DNA of 64,000 nt from Hansfordia pulvinata (lineage: Eukaryota > Ascomycota > Sordariomycetes > Xylariales): contig BJKQ01000002.1 of NCBI GenBank assembly GCA_006538405.1, positions 1,736,001-1,800,000 of the forward strand, read 5' to 3'. Shown piece by piece: positions 12,201-22,766 of this stretch. Each line of letters begins with the position of its first letter. The stretch's first letter is position 1. Below the pieces are notes generated by a model. The model was not told the origin of the DNA. It was given only the letters and a program-made list of their open reading frames with translations, and searched no databases. The translations under genes were made by a program, and so were the position numbers.

Positions 12201-12801
12201 TTCATGCGCGGCCACATCTACGCCCGTTGAATCGACACAGAGTCCGGCTTGGTCTGAACTCGGGGGCAGAGCCACTCTGACTTTTGAGGCCTCTTGCGTC
12301 GAAACCCCCACCGGAGCACAACTCATATGTGGCCTCGTTCCTAGCGAAAAGAAGCTCTCACATCATGTTGGCACAGTTGATGCTCTCTACCAGTAAGAAA
12401 CACGGTACCTATCTTCGCGACGAGGGCATGAACAGCCTTGCATTGTCAATTGGAGGCTCATCACTGTGGTTGTGCCCTTGCAACTCACATAAGGACCCCC
12501 ATCTTGGGACGGTTGGGTTTCGTCTGAATAAACACGGTCTATGCCAGGGTTATGCATGTATCCCGTACCGAGAACGGGGCGGGACGGGACCTGCGCTAAT
12601 ACGGTTGGAGTACCCCGAGTACGCCGCGGTCCAAGACCGATGACCTCACCTGCTCCATGGTTCGAGGCTGACAACTTCTCCTGTCGACCCCGGCCCTTCT
12701 GATCGTGACACGCTGCGATCCTGGACAGACAGCGCCCAATCAGTCGAGGTACCCAGCCTTCTCCCTCAACCCCCAGCGCCGACAAAGTCGTACCCGCCCA
12801 A
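9209..12801. other. 3.6-kb gene-poor spacer
   Basis: No conserved gene recognised. The longest minus-strand frame (9651-10589) has Ser/Pro/Thr-rich composition and no domain. AGAGC-type short repeats lie at about 10083-10112. GTACCT/TACGAGTA-type motifs are frequent, for example near 10030, 11070 and 11380. The left edge holds the efflux transporter promoter and the right edge the sirtuin promoter. Confidence 0.5.
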
Positions 12802-14019
12802 ATGCGCAAACCCTACATGCGCATCCCCTATACGGAGGTCCTGGCTGCGCCCACCGTCATCCCCCCGTCCGCGAACACCCTCTCCGGCGCTCTCGGTGCC
12901 CTGCAGCAGTTCTTCCACCCGGGCGGCGCGAGCCCCGTCTCCGCCTCGCGGCCCGCCGTCGTCCTCACCGGCGCGGGCGTCTCTGTCGCCAGCGGGCTCG
13001 CTGACTACCGCGGCACCAAGGGCACGTACCGCGTCAACAAGACCTACCGCCCCATCTTCTACAACGAGTTCCTGCAGAGCCACGAGGCCCGCAAGCGGTA
13101 CTGGGCGCGCAGCTTCCTTGGCTGGACCAGCTTGGCGCGGGCACAGCCCAACGCGAACCACCATGCCGTGAGCCAGCTGGCCGACCTGGGCCTGGCCTCG
13201 GCCGTCATCACCCAGAATGTCGATTCGTTCCACCCGAAAGCGCACCCTCACATTCCCACCATCGAGCTACACGGCTACCTGCGCGCCACCGTCTGCACCT
13301 CGTGCCACGCCGAACTGCCCCGCGACGCCTTCCAGGACGAGCTGGCCCGCCTCAACCCGGCCTGGGCCGCCTTCCTGCGGGACATCCTGGCGTCCGGCGC
13401 CCTCGATACCGAGAACCCCGACGAGCGCAAGGCCCGGGGGATGAAGACCAACCCGGACGGCGACGTCGACCTGCCGGACGCCCCCTACACCACGTTCCGC
13501 TATCCGGCCTGCCCCCGGTGCTTATCCGACCCGCCCCCTCAGCCCGACGGCGGCCCTGCCGCCGTCGAGGTAGACGCCGACGGGGCGTGGAGGCCGCCGA
13601 GCACCGCCGGCATCCTGAAGCCGGCCGTGACCATGTTCGGGGAGAGCGTGCGCCCGGCGACCAAGACGGCCGCGGAGGAGGCTGTCGAGGGCGCCGGCCG
13701 CCTGCTCATCCTCGGCACGTCGCTGGCGACGTACTCGGCGTGGCGCCTCGCCAAGCAGGCCAAGGACCGCGGCATCCCGATGGCGGTGATCAACATGGGC
13801 GGCGTGCGCGGCGAGGACGCGCTGTTCGTCGACCTGGACCCCGCACAGGACGGCAGGCAGGCCGTCCGGCTCGACATGTCGACCAACGAGGTGCTGCCGG
13901 CGCTACTGGAGCGGTTGCGCGAGAGCAGTGAGGTGGTGCGTGAGGGTGCCAAGTCCCCGGCGCACAATCACGCGGCGGAGGAACACGGTGCATCGGTCTT
14001 TAAAGACATGATGTCGTGA
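12802..14019 (+). CDS. NAD-dependent protein deacylase, sirtuin class II (SIRT4-like)
   Basis: Single exon, 405 residues. The NAD-binding Rossmann start is [16 protein letters not shown] (Gly57-Ala58-Gly59), followed by [19 protein letters not shown] (137-144) and the catalytic His157 in IELHGYL are intact. Zinc ligands are Cys165/Cys168 (CTSC) and Cys237/Cys240 (CPRC). The 68-residue gap between the two pairs is long and acidic, and is probably a lineage insertion. The NAD-binding part continues with [16 protein letters not shown] and VINMG. Class II members are mostly mitochondrial deacylases or ADP-ribosyltransferases. Location here is not shown by an obvious presequence, though residues 1-30 lack acidic residues apart from Glu13. 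It ends 110 bp before the stop of the convergent DUF5321 gene. Confidence 0.92.
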   Translation: MRKPYMRIPYTEVLAAPTVIPPSANTLSGALGALQQFFHPGGASPVSASRPAVVLTGAGVSVASGLADYRGTKGTYRVNKTYRPIFYNEFLQSHEARKRYWARSFLGWTSLARAQPNANHHAVSQLADLGLASAVITQNVDSFHPKAHPHIPTIELHGYLRATVCTSCHAELPRDAFQDELARLNPAWAAFLRDILASGALDTENPDERKARGMKTNPDGDVDLPDAPYTTFRYPACPRCLSDPPPQPDGGPAAVEVDADGAWRPPSTAGILKPAVTMFGESVRPATKTAAEEAVEGAGRLLILGTSLATYSAWRLAKQAKDRGIPMAVINMGGVRGEDALFVDLDPAQDGRQAVRLDMSTNEVLPALLERLRESSEVVREGAKSPAHNHAAEEHGASVFKDMMS

Positions 14020-14129
14020 AACGGGACGGTCGGAGGGATTTGTGTACGTATTTTACAGAACAAAGTCGCTTGGATAATGGAAAATGTTTTTCTTTTTTCA
14101 ATACTTCTTCCCCTTCTTCTCTTTCGGCG

Positions 14130-14914
14130 TTAAAAGAAGCTGGAGTAGCCTGTCATCTTGGTGGGCTCCTCTTTACCGGTCTCGTGGGACGCAGACACAT
14201 CCGCTGACCCCTTTGGAGGCTGCGAAGCCGCCAGCTGCTTTTCCGTTGCTACACCGGTATCGTTGCTGCTGCTGCTGCTGCTGCCGCCGCTTGCGCCATC
14301 CTTGGGGAAGCAGGCGACTTGAGCAGGCCGTCCCTCTCTAGCTGGCGCAGCATTTCCTCCCACTTGAGCTCCTGCTCGGCGTCGCCGGAGCCGAGTGCCT
14401 TCTCGATGTCGACGTCCTCGCCGCGGCGCAGCTTCTGGATGACCTCCTGCAGCAGGCTGGCCCGGCCCTTGGCGCGCAGGACGAACTGCTCGTGGTCCTT
14501 GCGCAGGGCGATCATCTGGATGGACATGGAGCCGATGAAGAGGAAGATGACGATGAAGAAGGTGGCCGGGTTCCACTCAGAGGGCTTGCCGGCGGAGGAA
14601 GACCTTGCCTTGCCGCCGCCCCCTGTGCCTCGGTTTCTGCTGCTGCGGCTGCCGCGCAGGGGCTTCGGGATCATGGACTTCCAGAACGACGAGCTGGCTA
14701 TATTGGGGACGGAGGTGGTGGCAGACGAGGAGGAGGAGGAGGAGGAGGCGGCTCGGCTCGAGCGGAGGAGCAGATGCTGCGGCAACGCGGTCGGAAGGTT
14801 GCGCGCAGCGAGGCGGAAGTTGAGAGCGGCCAGCTGCGGGAGCAGGGTCGCGCGCCGCAGGACGAGGGCGGGCGAGCGGGTGCCGGCCGCCGAGGCCCAG
14901 ACGAGCCGGTCCAT
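14130..14914 (-). CDS. Mitochondrial membrane protein of DUF5321 type, frameshifted near its 3' end
   Basis: From the ATG at 14914 (MDRLVWASAAG...) the first 100 residues are Arg/Ser/Ala-rich, typical of a mitochondrial presequence. A single membrane helix follows in the WNPATFFIVIFLFIGSMSI segment, then a charged helix (LRKDHEQFVLRAKGRASLL, then RRGEDVDIEKAL). I associate this layout with the fungal DUF5321 family of unknown function. In the sequence as given, the frame ends at 14249 with an alanine run. If the GGGG at 14304-14307 (CCCC on the coding strand) had one more base, the frame would continue as SPKDGASGG and end in EEPTKMTGYSSFF at 14130, for 261 residues. In-frame ATGs upstream (to 15151) look untranslated. 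Convergent with the sirtuin and divergent from separase. Confidence 0.7.
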
Positions 14915-15944
14915 TTCTGAGCGCGGGGGGACTGCGCGGGCGCGTTGCTGTTGATGGCGCTTCGGGGTCGACGTCGTTAGATGCTCGGCGGTGGTGGTGC
15001 AGGTTCGCGGTTTTTCTGTCGAGGCGTAGGTAGTGGTAGGGCGAGAGTGAGACTCGGGGTTTCGGATGTTTCCATGTACGAGTTGCGAGAACGTGCCAGG
15101 ATCTGGCAGGGAGAATTCAGGACGGTTATAGTCACTGTGTGAGCCATGCACGCGGGCGCAGAGGAACGGCTATATCCACTGCACGAGCAACAGTCCTATG
15201 GAAGGGTACGAGTACCTCCAAGGGCACCGATGGGTTTTGGCCGGTGTTGTCCTGCCAACGCGACTTGCCGATGTTTGGTCAAGCCGATGTCCACAGTTGA
15301 CGGATTGGCCCGAATCATCGCTAGTCTGGTTTGCTGTGATGGTGGGACTGCACCCGTCGTCGCGTGAATTCGAGAGAAACCCCTGTGCACTCTACCGGTA
15401 TCTGCCCGCACAACTACTCCGTACGTTGTTGATTGATGACTGCATCTTGGTCAGTACCTGGTGTTAAGGGTTATTTCGTCTGGCTCTTCCCCCACAGCAC
15501 ACCACACTAGATACATCCTCACTCCGCGCTACGGGTACTGAACCTGAGGTACTCGCACACGGCATCTACTCGTACCTTAGGTACCGAGCCATCCACCACA
15601 GACTGATTGACGATCACTGTCTCCGACAAACACCACTTCGTTCATCCTCGCCCACACCCACCAACGGGACTCGATCTGGCCGCAGTGGAGGGAAGCCAGC
15701 AGCCCTCTTCCATCTCAGAAGCGCACCTACTCAGACCGCTGCTTTCGCCTGCCTGACTGGCGTTCTGGATAACCCCCCATCTTGCTTTAGGCGCTTGTAT
15801 TCAGTCTTTTTTGCATTCACGACAGACAGCATGATCCACGATCCATAAGAGCCCACGACCACACACACCCAATTTCTGGCCCAGCACACGATACCCTTGC
15901 CTTTCACACGCGACCTCGGCAAACCCGACGCGCGCCCTGCCTAG
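14915..15944. promoter_or_regulatory. Divergent promoter region, DUF5321 gene / separase
   Basis: A 1-kb spacer between two genes transcribed away from each other, so it should hold both promoters and 5' leaders. GTACGAGTACCTCC lies at about 15206-15219, with other GTACCT motifs near 15550-15590. I see no individual element that can be named with confidence. Confidence 0.4.
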
Positions 15945-18900
15945 ATGGCCACCCTCCAGCCCCAGGTCGACTCGGTCAAGGCCGCCGTCACCTCGGCCTC
16001 GACGTGCACGCCAGCCATATCCGCCCTGCTGAAGGAACTCCTGCAAATCAGCGACACCCCCAAAGAGGCCCCCAAGCCGTCGGTCAGAGCCCGGACCGCT
16101 ACCAAGACTCAGTCCTCCGCCCGCGCGGCCGCGACGACGATGACGACGACAACAACGACAACGACCAACACCAACAGCGCCAGCACCGCCAAGCGGAAAA
16201 CAGCCCCGACCGCCCACGATGACGCGCTGCCACCCAAGGAGAGGGGCCTGCTGGCCACCCATGTCATCAATTCGACCCTCAAAGCCCTCGCCGAAGCCGC
16301 CAAGAGCCCGCCCCGAGAGGCACCCGCCGCCCAGCCGCCGGCCGACGCGTCGTCACGGCCCGGCCGCGCGCATAAGACGCTGCGGCGGTCCAATTCGATG
16401 CCCATGACGCCGCTGCCGCCCCGCGCGCTCAACCGCGAGCTGACGTCCCCCGCCCACGCGGCCAAGGCCAGCAACCCGGCGCCCCTCGAGCTGCCGCCCT
16501 CCGGCGGATGCCTGGCCACGGTCGAGTGCGCCCGCGCCGCCTTCGCCTGCCTGCGCTCCCTTCAGTCCGCAAATCTCGTCTCCCTGCCGGAGCTGCAGCT
16601 GGAGACGGGCATGAGCTCCTTTGTGAACAAGCTGCTCGCGCTACGCTTGTTCGACCACGCTACGCGAGAGTTGCGGATCCTGAAACGCAGACTGGAGGCG
16701 GCCGCAACGACAGGCGACACCAACACCACCACCACCAAGGCCGGGTCCGTTTCCGAGGCCTCCTCCTCCTCCTCCTCCTCCTCCACAGGCCCCAAGACCT
16801 TCTGTGACCTCCTACAGTACCCCAAGACCACCGCCTCCGGGCAGGCGTTGGCTCTGATTGTCTCGGCTCAGCTGCAGGCCCTGCGCATCGTGTACGGGTT
16901 GAAGAAGTCAGCTCACCTCGACACAATCCTGCCTTTCTTGCGACGGTCCCATGACTCCGCCCCGGTCAACCTCGCTCTCCGAACGCTCGCCGGCACGAAG
17001 CCCGACGAGTCCAGATGCGCCAGGACGCTGGAGAATCTGGCGCAGAGCATGCTGTGCCTAACGCCAAGCGTACATGCCAAAGACGATGGCGTCGCCACTG
17101 AGTCTAAGCTGAGTCCATCCCCGGAGACTTCTTTTGAGGTGCAGGGCCTGGCCCTCGACATTCGCCTGAGCTCGTGGTCTGTCTCGGGCTACCGGGGCGA
17201 CGTCGAGAAGGACGTCCTCCACCCCTTTTCCAAGTGCCTGGACGCCTTCACGCGAAGAAGCTCGGCAAGCGCGGGTGTCAAGTACCGCCACATGAGCGAG
17301 GCGTTCGACAGCCTACAGAGCGGCATCCAGAAGCTGGGCGCTGCGTCGCCCGAGAACTCGAAAGGGCCCTCAGCATCGATATACCAGGCTCTGGGGTCCG
17401 CGGCGCGCGAGGCGGGCGACCATGCCGAGGCACAGAGGTGGGCGTCCAAGATCAAGTCGTCCCTGAACCCCAGCGAGGATTCGCCTGCCAAGTGCTGCGC
17501 GGCCTCGGCGCAGATGCTGGCTGTCTCCCTCAAACGACCGGCAGATCTGGACCAAGGGTTATTGGCCGAGGTTTCCGAGTACCTACAGGGCTCGCTCAGC
17601 GGCAACTCGACAGAGCTCAACGACCTCCTGGCGCAGATCAGCCTCCTCCGCAAGAGCGCCTTTGCTGTACTGCTCAGCGCCCAGAAGGCCGGCGCGGACT
17701 CGATGTCGCTCCCAGCCGGCACCCTCCCCCTCCTCGAGAATCTCATCTTCCTGATTCCTCGCTTCGCCCTCCGGTGGCTGGGCAAGCCTCCCGCCGCCGG
17801 CAGCTCGGCCAAGGATTTCCTCCGCTTCGAGCAGCGACGTCAGCTCCTGTCCAGTCAACTGCAATCGCTGCTGGACTCTGCCTTTCTGCTCATGAAGATG
17901 TTGCAGGACGACAACAGGCTGACTTGGGATGTCGCCGACCCTGTCCTGCAAGACAGCCTCACCCTTCTCGATTACATCGGCGAAACCTTCCAAACCGCGG
18001 CGAAGAAGGATCCGTCCCGCTCGTACCACGTCAAGATCTCCCACCTGTACTATCAGCAACACCTCGCCTTCCGCAAAGAAAAGGGGTCCGAGGCATCTGG
18101 TCTGCGGGCCCTCCGCCGCTCTGTTGAGAGCATCAAGTCCCGCCCCGACGCAGAACAGCACCGTGCGCAGCTGCTGCCCAAATGGGAGAGATACGCGGAC
18201 CTCTGCAAGGCCGCCGGGCGCAAGGACGACTCAGCTGATGCCCTGCGATCGATCCGGGATCACCTAGTACGCCAGGACCTCGTTCCTACCATCACCTCCA
18301 TGCTGGCGACAACTCCGCTGCATACCGCCTGGCGACACAACAGCGACATCGAGACGCTGTCGCGGACGGTGTGCAGCCTCGCCAAACTGGACCGCAAGCC
18401 CATGGACTGGACGTGGCTGCTGGACGGGTTTGACAAGGCGACGGCCCTCGAGCACGACCTCCATTTTGTTGTCTCGGGCGAGGCCAAGTTCCACGACGAG
18501 GCTGCGCTCACAAGCCCTCTGGTCGAGGCGCTGCTGCACATGATCACCGCGGAGCAGTACCCCATCCGGCGGCTGCGCACCATGCTCCAGCTCCTGAGCA
18601 TCAACCTAAGCACGCAGACGGACGTCTCCGAGCTGCGCTCCGAGGCGCGCGCCCTGGCTGGCACTATACGGCCGTCCGAGCTGGGCGACGACGTCGGCCT
18701 GGGCCGCTTCTTGCGACACCTGCAGTCCATGACGGCGTGCATATTCGCCCTCCTCGACTCGGACCTCGACTCACCGGTGCTGCACCAGGCCCTGGCGAAC
18801 TGGAAAACCATGGTGTGGCAGTGTCAGACGGCCGAGCAGCTGGGCGACTGCATTGACGACCCGTCGCTATTCCTGACGACTCTGGGCTCACTTGCCGACT

Positions 18901-21900
18901 TCGCCCGACTCCGGGGCAAGGAGATATTCGCAGCCGAGATCTTGGAGCTGACCACACAGGTCTCGACCGTCATCCAGCAGACCGACCCGGGGGTGCTACT
19001 CGCCCAGAGGACCACTCTCTGTCTCCAGCACCTCAGCCTGGGCTACTCGTCCAAGGCAGAATCCGTACTCGAGCGCAACAGAGAGCTCGTGTCGACGGCG
19101 GAGCTGCCCCTGGAGGCCATGGCCAACTTTCATCTGTCCGACGCCGAGTATCACGTCACCATCGGCAGCTTTGACAAGGCCGAGCAGGCCCTGGGCAAGG
19201 CGCACCAGGCCGCCAGCAACTGCCCGACGCTCCAGGTCTTGCGAAGAGGCTGCCGCGTCGACCACAAGGTGGCCATGGCGCGTGCGTCCTTCCTGAGTGC
19301 GCTGCTTGCTCTGGATCGCGGCGACTCCTACCACGCACTCTACCACGCCAAGACGGCAGTCAAGTCTCTGTTCCATGACTGGCACAAGCTGGAGGATCTG
19401 AGGCGCTCGGCGGCCTCGAGCGATCCCATGGTCGTTGACCAGTCCCAGGACGAGATCAGCCAAGACGAGGCAAGCCTTAGCAGCGTGCATTCCACCAAGA
19501 TCGAGGAAGCGCGGAACGGCGCTGGCCCCGAATTCTGGGCCCTCGTGTATCCCCTCTTCCGCTTCATCCTCCGACTCTCCGTCATCTACGCCCACCTGGG
19601 CCTGTACCAGGAAACGCTCTACTATGCCGAGCAAGCCCAGAGGGTGGCAGAGAGCACGGAATCGAAGGCTTACCAGTTCCAAGCCGACACGTGGCGGGCT
19701 CAGATTGCCTCGATGGCGGGCAAGCCCGAGCAGGCTCTGGAGATCGCATCCAAGAGTAAGCTCTCGATAGAGTCTCTCGAGCCTACTTACTCGAACATCG
19801 ACGCAGTGTGCCAGCTCGGCCGGGTTTACCGAGACAACGACGACCTCGCAACGGAGCTGGACCTCATCAGTACAGCGCGAAACATGTTGGACTCGCTCCA
19901 CCAGAGGAACGCGGGACACGGCGCGAGCCCCGAGGAGCAGCTGGAGGCGCAAATGTCGGCCCTGAGTATCAAGAAGCCTGCCGCCACGAAGATCCCTGCT
20001 CGTTCGACCTCACGCGCCACGAGAACTGCCCGACCGGCCAGCAAGTCGGTGTCCAAGAAGCCCGCAGCGAGGACGGCCAAGGCAGTCGCCGAGGTGCCCG
20101 CCCAGCGCCTGACCGAGGACGTGCAGCTGTCCTTCCTCCGCGCTGCCATCATCCAAGCACAGTCAACCAGCTCGCTGACGGAGGGCCAGTGGGAGGCCGC
20201 ACTGGAGAGCCTGCAGAGCGGCGTCGGCCTGTCGAAACTGAACGTCAGCTTGGCCCAGGAGCACCTGTTGATGGCCATGGGCCTGATCGGGCAGAGTCTG
20301 GAGCAGATGGGCCGCGACTCGGTCTTCTCCGTCCTGCAAGAATCGACGCTCTCGTTCCCCAGCATCGCCTCCCCGTGCAAGGACCGCGCGGAGAGATCCT
20401 CGCTGGCCAAGTCGCCCGCTGCCGGCCACGGCAGGTCGGCCAGCAGAGACTCTCACTCGTTCACCGCCAACCTGAGGCAGGCGCAGGACCACCTACTCGC
20501 GGCCCACTCGATCGCCAGCCTCGCCGGCGACGGCGCCCAGATCCACCGCATCGCAGCGCTCATGCAGAACGTCTTCATCCTGCTGTCCACGACGGGCTCA
20601 TCGAGGCCCGCGGGCTCGGGCCACCCGGCCCACGCAACGTGCTCGATCGAGATGGCCAGGAACCTGACCTGGGGGCGGGAGAAGACGGTGATCCGCGAGG
20701 ACGCGATCAAGCAGACCAAGACCGAGTGGCCGATGCCCCTGGCGGTCGACGAGCAGGAGCAGGAGCAGCAGCCGCAGCCGTCCCGCCGGACCAGCCTGGG
20801 CTTCTCGATCGATATGAACAGGTTCCAGCGGGACTACGTCGACATCATCCCGAGCTCGTGGAACGTCGTGTCCGTGTCGCTCAGCGACAACCGGCACGAC
20901 CTGTGCATCACCAAGCTGCAGGCGGGCCAGACGCCTTTCGCGATCCGGCTGCCGCTGGGGCGTGCCAATTCGCGGGACGCCGACTCGGACGTCTTCAGCT
21001 TCCAGCAGGGGCGCGCCGAGCTGCTGGACATTGTGGAGCGCGCCAACCGCACGTGCCACGACGCCCGCGACATAAGCGAGAAAAGCGCCAAAGTGGCCTG
21101 GTGGGACGAGCGCAAGGCGTTGGACGGCCGCATGCGCGATCTTCTAGTCAACATGGAGGAGACGTGGCTGGGCGGGTTCAAGGGTGTGCTATCTCCCGGG
21201 GCTCAACACCAACATGGGCACGATCAACGAAGGTCCGAGATGCCCCTGGCTCGCTTCCGCAAGAGCTTCATCAACATCCTCGACAAGCACCTGCCCTCGC
21301 GACAGCAGCCGACGAGGGGCAAGAGGGCCAGAGCAGCGGCGGCCGCGGGTCAGTCTGCTGCTGCTGCTGCTGCTGCGGGGACTGGGCGCATCAGTCTGGA
21401 CCCGAGGGTCATAGACCTATTTGTGGGCATTGGCGACGCGACGGCGCCCGAGTGCGACCTGGACGAGGCGCTGACAGACCTGCTGTATTTTGTGGTCGAC
21501 ATCCTGCAGTTTCACGGAGAGCGCAACGCCTACGACGAGATTGACTTTGACTCGATGGTCGTCGAGGCCTTTGACGCCCTGCACGCGTACCACTCGGCGG
21601 TCAAGGCTGACAGTCCCCACCACAACAACGGCGGCAAGACGGCAGACACCAAGGATAATGACAACCACGATGGCGACAACGGAGATGACGCTCCCCACAC
21701 CATCCTCATTCTCGACAAGGCCCTCCACGTCTTCCCTTGGGAGTCGCTCCCCTGCATGGCCGGCTCGGCCGTGTCGCGTGTGCCCTCGCTCGCGTGCCTA
21801 CGCCGCGCCATCCTCGACCAGAGAGGGCCTTCTACTGGTGCTGCGGCTTCTGAGGGAGGAGAGAAAGACGACGACCACCGACCGCAGCAGAAGCAGAAGC

Positions 21901-22766
21901 ACTGTAGACAGGGCCACTATGCCTCCGCTGGCTCGGGCACGTACGTCCTCAACCCGGGCGGCGACCTCAGCAGCACGCAGCGCACATTCTCCAAGCCGCT
22001 GTCGGCTCTGGCGGCTTCCGCAAATCACAGTCAGAACAACGACGACAACCAGTCGCAAACCAAGAAGGAGGAGAAGGAACAAAACCCAGGCGGCGGTGAT
22101 GGCGGCAGCGGCTGGACTGCGATCGAGTCCCGCCAGCCTACCGAGGCCGAGTTCGAGGCCGCGCTGACCGGGTCGGACCTTCTGCTGTACTTTGGCCACG
22201 GGAGCGGCGCGCAGTACATCCGAGGCAAGACGGTGCGGCGCCTCGGCAGCGGCAGCGGTGTCGGCGGCGGTGAGCAGCAGCGGGAGAAGGCCGCAGAGCA
22301 GCCTCGGCCGAGGTGCCGGGCGGCGGCGCTGCTGATGGGCTGCTCGTCGGCGGCGCTCGAGGTGCACGGCGGCGGCGCCTTCGAGCCCCACGGCCCCGTC
22401 TGGAACTACATGCTGGCGGGCTGCCCTGCGGTCGTCGGCACGCTGTGGGACGTGACGGACCGCGACATCGACCGGTACGCCGGCCGCCTGTTCGAGGAGT
22501 GGGGGCTGGTGGCCCGCGGGACGTTCCGGGACGAGGAGGAGGAGAAGAAGCAGAAGAGGAGGAGGAACAACAAGGGCCTGGAGAGGAAAGCGGCCGCGGC
22601 AGTGGCGGAGCCGCAGGAGCAGGTCGACCTCGACGGCAGCCATCGCGACGATCAGCAGACCAGCCTCGTCGAGGCCGTCGCGCGCGCCAGGGACGCCTGC
22701 CGCTTTCGCTACCTTACCGCCGCCGCGGTCTGCGTCTACGGCGTGCCGGTTTACATTGACAAATAG
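15945..22766 (+). CDS. Separase (separin, peptidase family C50; Esp1/Cut1/BimB)
   Basis: Cysteine protease that cleaves cohesin to start anaphase. One uninterrupted frame of 2273 residues. The long N-terminal part is alpha-helical and repeat-like (roughly 200-1500), with low-complexity linkers at about 45-85 (Thr-rich), 270-285 (Ser-rich) and 1345-1385 (Lys/Ala/Pro/Thr-rich, possibly an NLS). The C-terminal protease region shows ILILDKALHVFPWESLPC, GTYVLNPGGDLSSTQRTF, then LLYFGHGSGAQYI with catalytic His2085 and LLMGCSSAAL with catalytic Cys2133. GPVWNYMLAGCPAVVGTLWDVTDRD follows. Inserts of low complexity (about 1885-1925, 1970-2065 and 2205-2235) lengthen it beyond the usual fungal 1900-2100 residues. 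Start chosen at the first ATG after a run without conserved coding. Confidence 0.96.
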   Translation: MATLQPQVDSVKAAVTSASTCTPAISALLKELLQISDTPKEAPKPSVRARTATKTQSSARAAATTMTTTTTTTTNTNSASTAKRKTAPTAHDDALPPKERGLLATHVINSTLKALAEAAKSPPREAPAAQPPADASSRPGRAHKTLRRSNSMPMTPLPPRALNRELTSPAHAAKASNPAPLELPPSGGCLATVECARAAFACLRSLQSANLVSLPELQLETGMSSFVNKLLALRLFDHATRELRILKRRLEAAATTGDTNTTTTKAGSVSEASSSSSSSSTGPKTFCDLLQYPKTTASGQALALIVSAQLQALRIVYGLKKSAHLDTILPFLRRSHDSAPVNLALRTLAGTKPDESRCARTLENLAQSMLCLTPSVHAKDDGVATESKLSPSPETSFEVQGLALDIRLSSWSVSGYRGDVEKDVLHPFSKCLDAFTRRSSASAGVKYRHMSEAFDSLQSGIQKLGAASPENSKGPSASIYQALGSAAREAGDHAEAQRWASKIKSSLNPSEDSPAKCCAASAQMLAVSLKRPADLDQGLLAEVSEYLQGSLSGNSTELNDLLAQISLLRKSAFAVLLSAQKAGADSMSLPAGTLPLLENLIFLIPRFALRWLGKPPAAGSSAKDFLRFEQRRQLLSSQLQSLLDSAFLLMKMLQDDNRLTWDVADPVLQDSLTLLDYIGETFQTAAKKDPSRSYHVKISHLYYQQHLAFRKEKGSEASGLRALRRSVESIKSRPDAEQHRAQLLPKWERYADLCKAAGRKDDSADALRSIRDHLVRQDLVPTITSMLATTPLHTAWRHNSDIETLSRTVCSLAKLDRKPMDWTWLLDGFDKATALEHDLHFVVSGEAKFHDEAALTSPLVEALLHMITAEQYPIRRLRTMLQLLSINLSTQTDVSELRSEARALAGTIRPSELGDDVGLGRFLRHLQSMTACIFALLDSDLDSPVLHQALANWKTMVWQCQTAEQLGDCIDDPSLFLTTLGSLADFARLRGKEIFAAEILELTTQVSTVIQQTDPGVLLAQRTTLCLQHLSLGYSSKAESVLERNRELVSTAELPLEAMANFHLSDAEYHVTIGSFDKAEQALGKAHQAASNCPTLQVLRRGCRVDHKVAMARASFLSALLALDRGDSYHALYHAKTAVKSLFHDWHKLEDLRRSAASSDPMVVDQSQDEISQDEASLSSVHSTKIEEARNGAGPEFWALVYPLFRFILRLSVIYAHLGLYQETLYYAEQAQRVAESTESKAYQFQADTWRAQIASMAGKPEQALEIASKSKLSIESLEPTYSNIDAVCQLGRVYRDNDDLATELDLISTARNMLDSLHQRNAGHGASPEEQLEAQMSALSIKKPAATKIPARSTSRATRTARPASKSVSKKPAARTAKAVAEVPAQRLTEDVQLSFLRAAIIQAQSTSSLTEGQWEAALESLQSGVGLSKLNVSLAQEHLLMAMGLIGQSLEQMGRDSVFSVLQESTLSFPSIASPCKDRAERSSLAKSPAAGHGRSASRDSHSFTANLRQAQDHLLAAHSIASLAGDGAQIHRIAALMQNVFILLSTTGSSRPAGSGHPAHATCSIEMARNLTWGREKTVIREDAIKQTKTEWPMPLAVDEQEQEQQPQPSRRTSLGFSIDMNRFQRDYVDIIPSSWNVVSVSLSDNRHDLCITKLQAGQTPFAIRLPLGRANSRDADSDVFSFQQGRAELLDIVERANRTCHDARDISEKSAKVAWWDERKALDGRMRDLLVNMEETWLGGFKGVLSPGAQHQHGHDQRRSEMPLARFRKSFINILDKHLPSRQQPTRGKRARAAAAAGQSAAAAAAAGTGRISLDPRVIDLFVGIGDATAPECDLDEALTDLLYFVVDILQFHGERNAYDEIDFDSMVVEAFDALHAYHSAVKADSPHHNNGGKTADTKDNDNHDGDNGDDAPHTILILDKALHVFPWESLPCMAGSAVSRVPSLACLRRAILDQRGPSTGAAASEGGEKDDDHRPQQKQKHCRQGHYASAGSGTYVLNPGGDLSSTQRTFSKPLSALAASANHSQNNDDNQSQTKKEEKEQNPGGGDGGSGWTAIESRQPTEAEFEAALTGSDLLLYFGHGSGAQYIRGKTVRRLGSGSGVGGGEQQREKAAEQPRPRCRAAALLMGCSSAALEVHGGGAFEPHGPVWNYMLAGCPAVVGTLWDVTDRDIDRYAGRLFEEWGLVARGTFRDEEEEKKQKRRRNNKGLERKAAAAVAEPQEQVDLDGSHRDDQQTSLVEAVARARDACRFRYLTAAAVCVYGVPVYIDK

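Noticed and set aside
21170..21260. A possible short intron in separase (GTGTGC... to ...CGCAAG)
   Set aside because: The frame reads straight through into SFINILDKHLPSR, the sites are poor, and removal is not needed.
19808..21544. A 578-residue + strand frame
   Set aside because: It lies inside the separase gene in another frame and has Arg/Pro/Gly shadow composition. The separase frame carries the conserved motifs.
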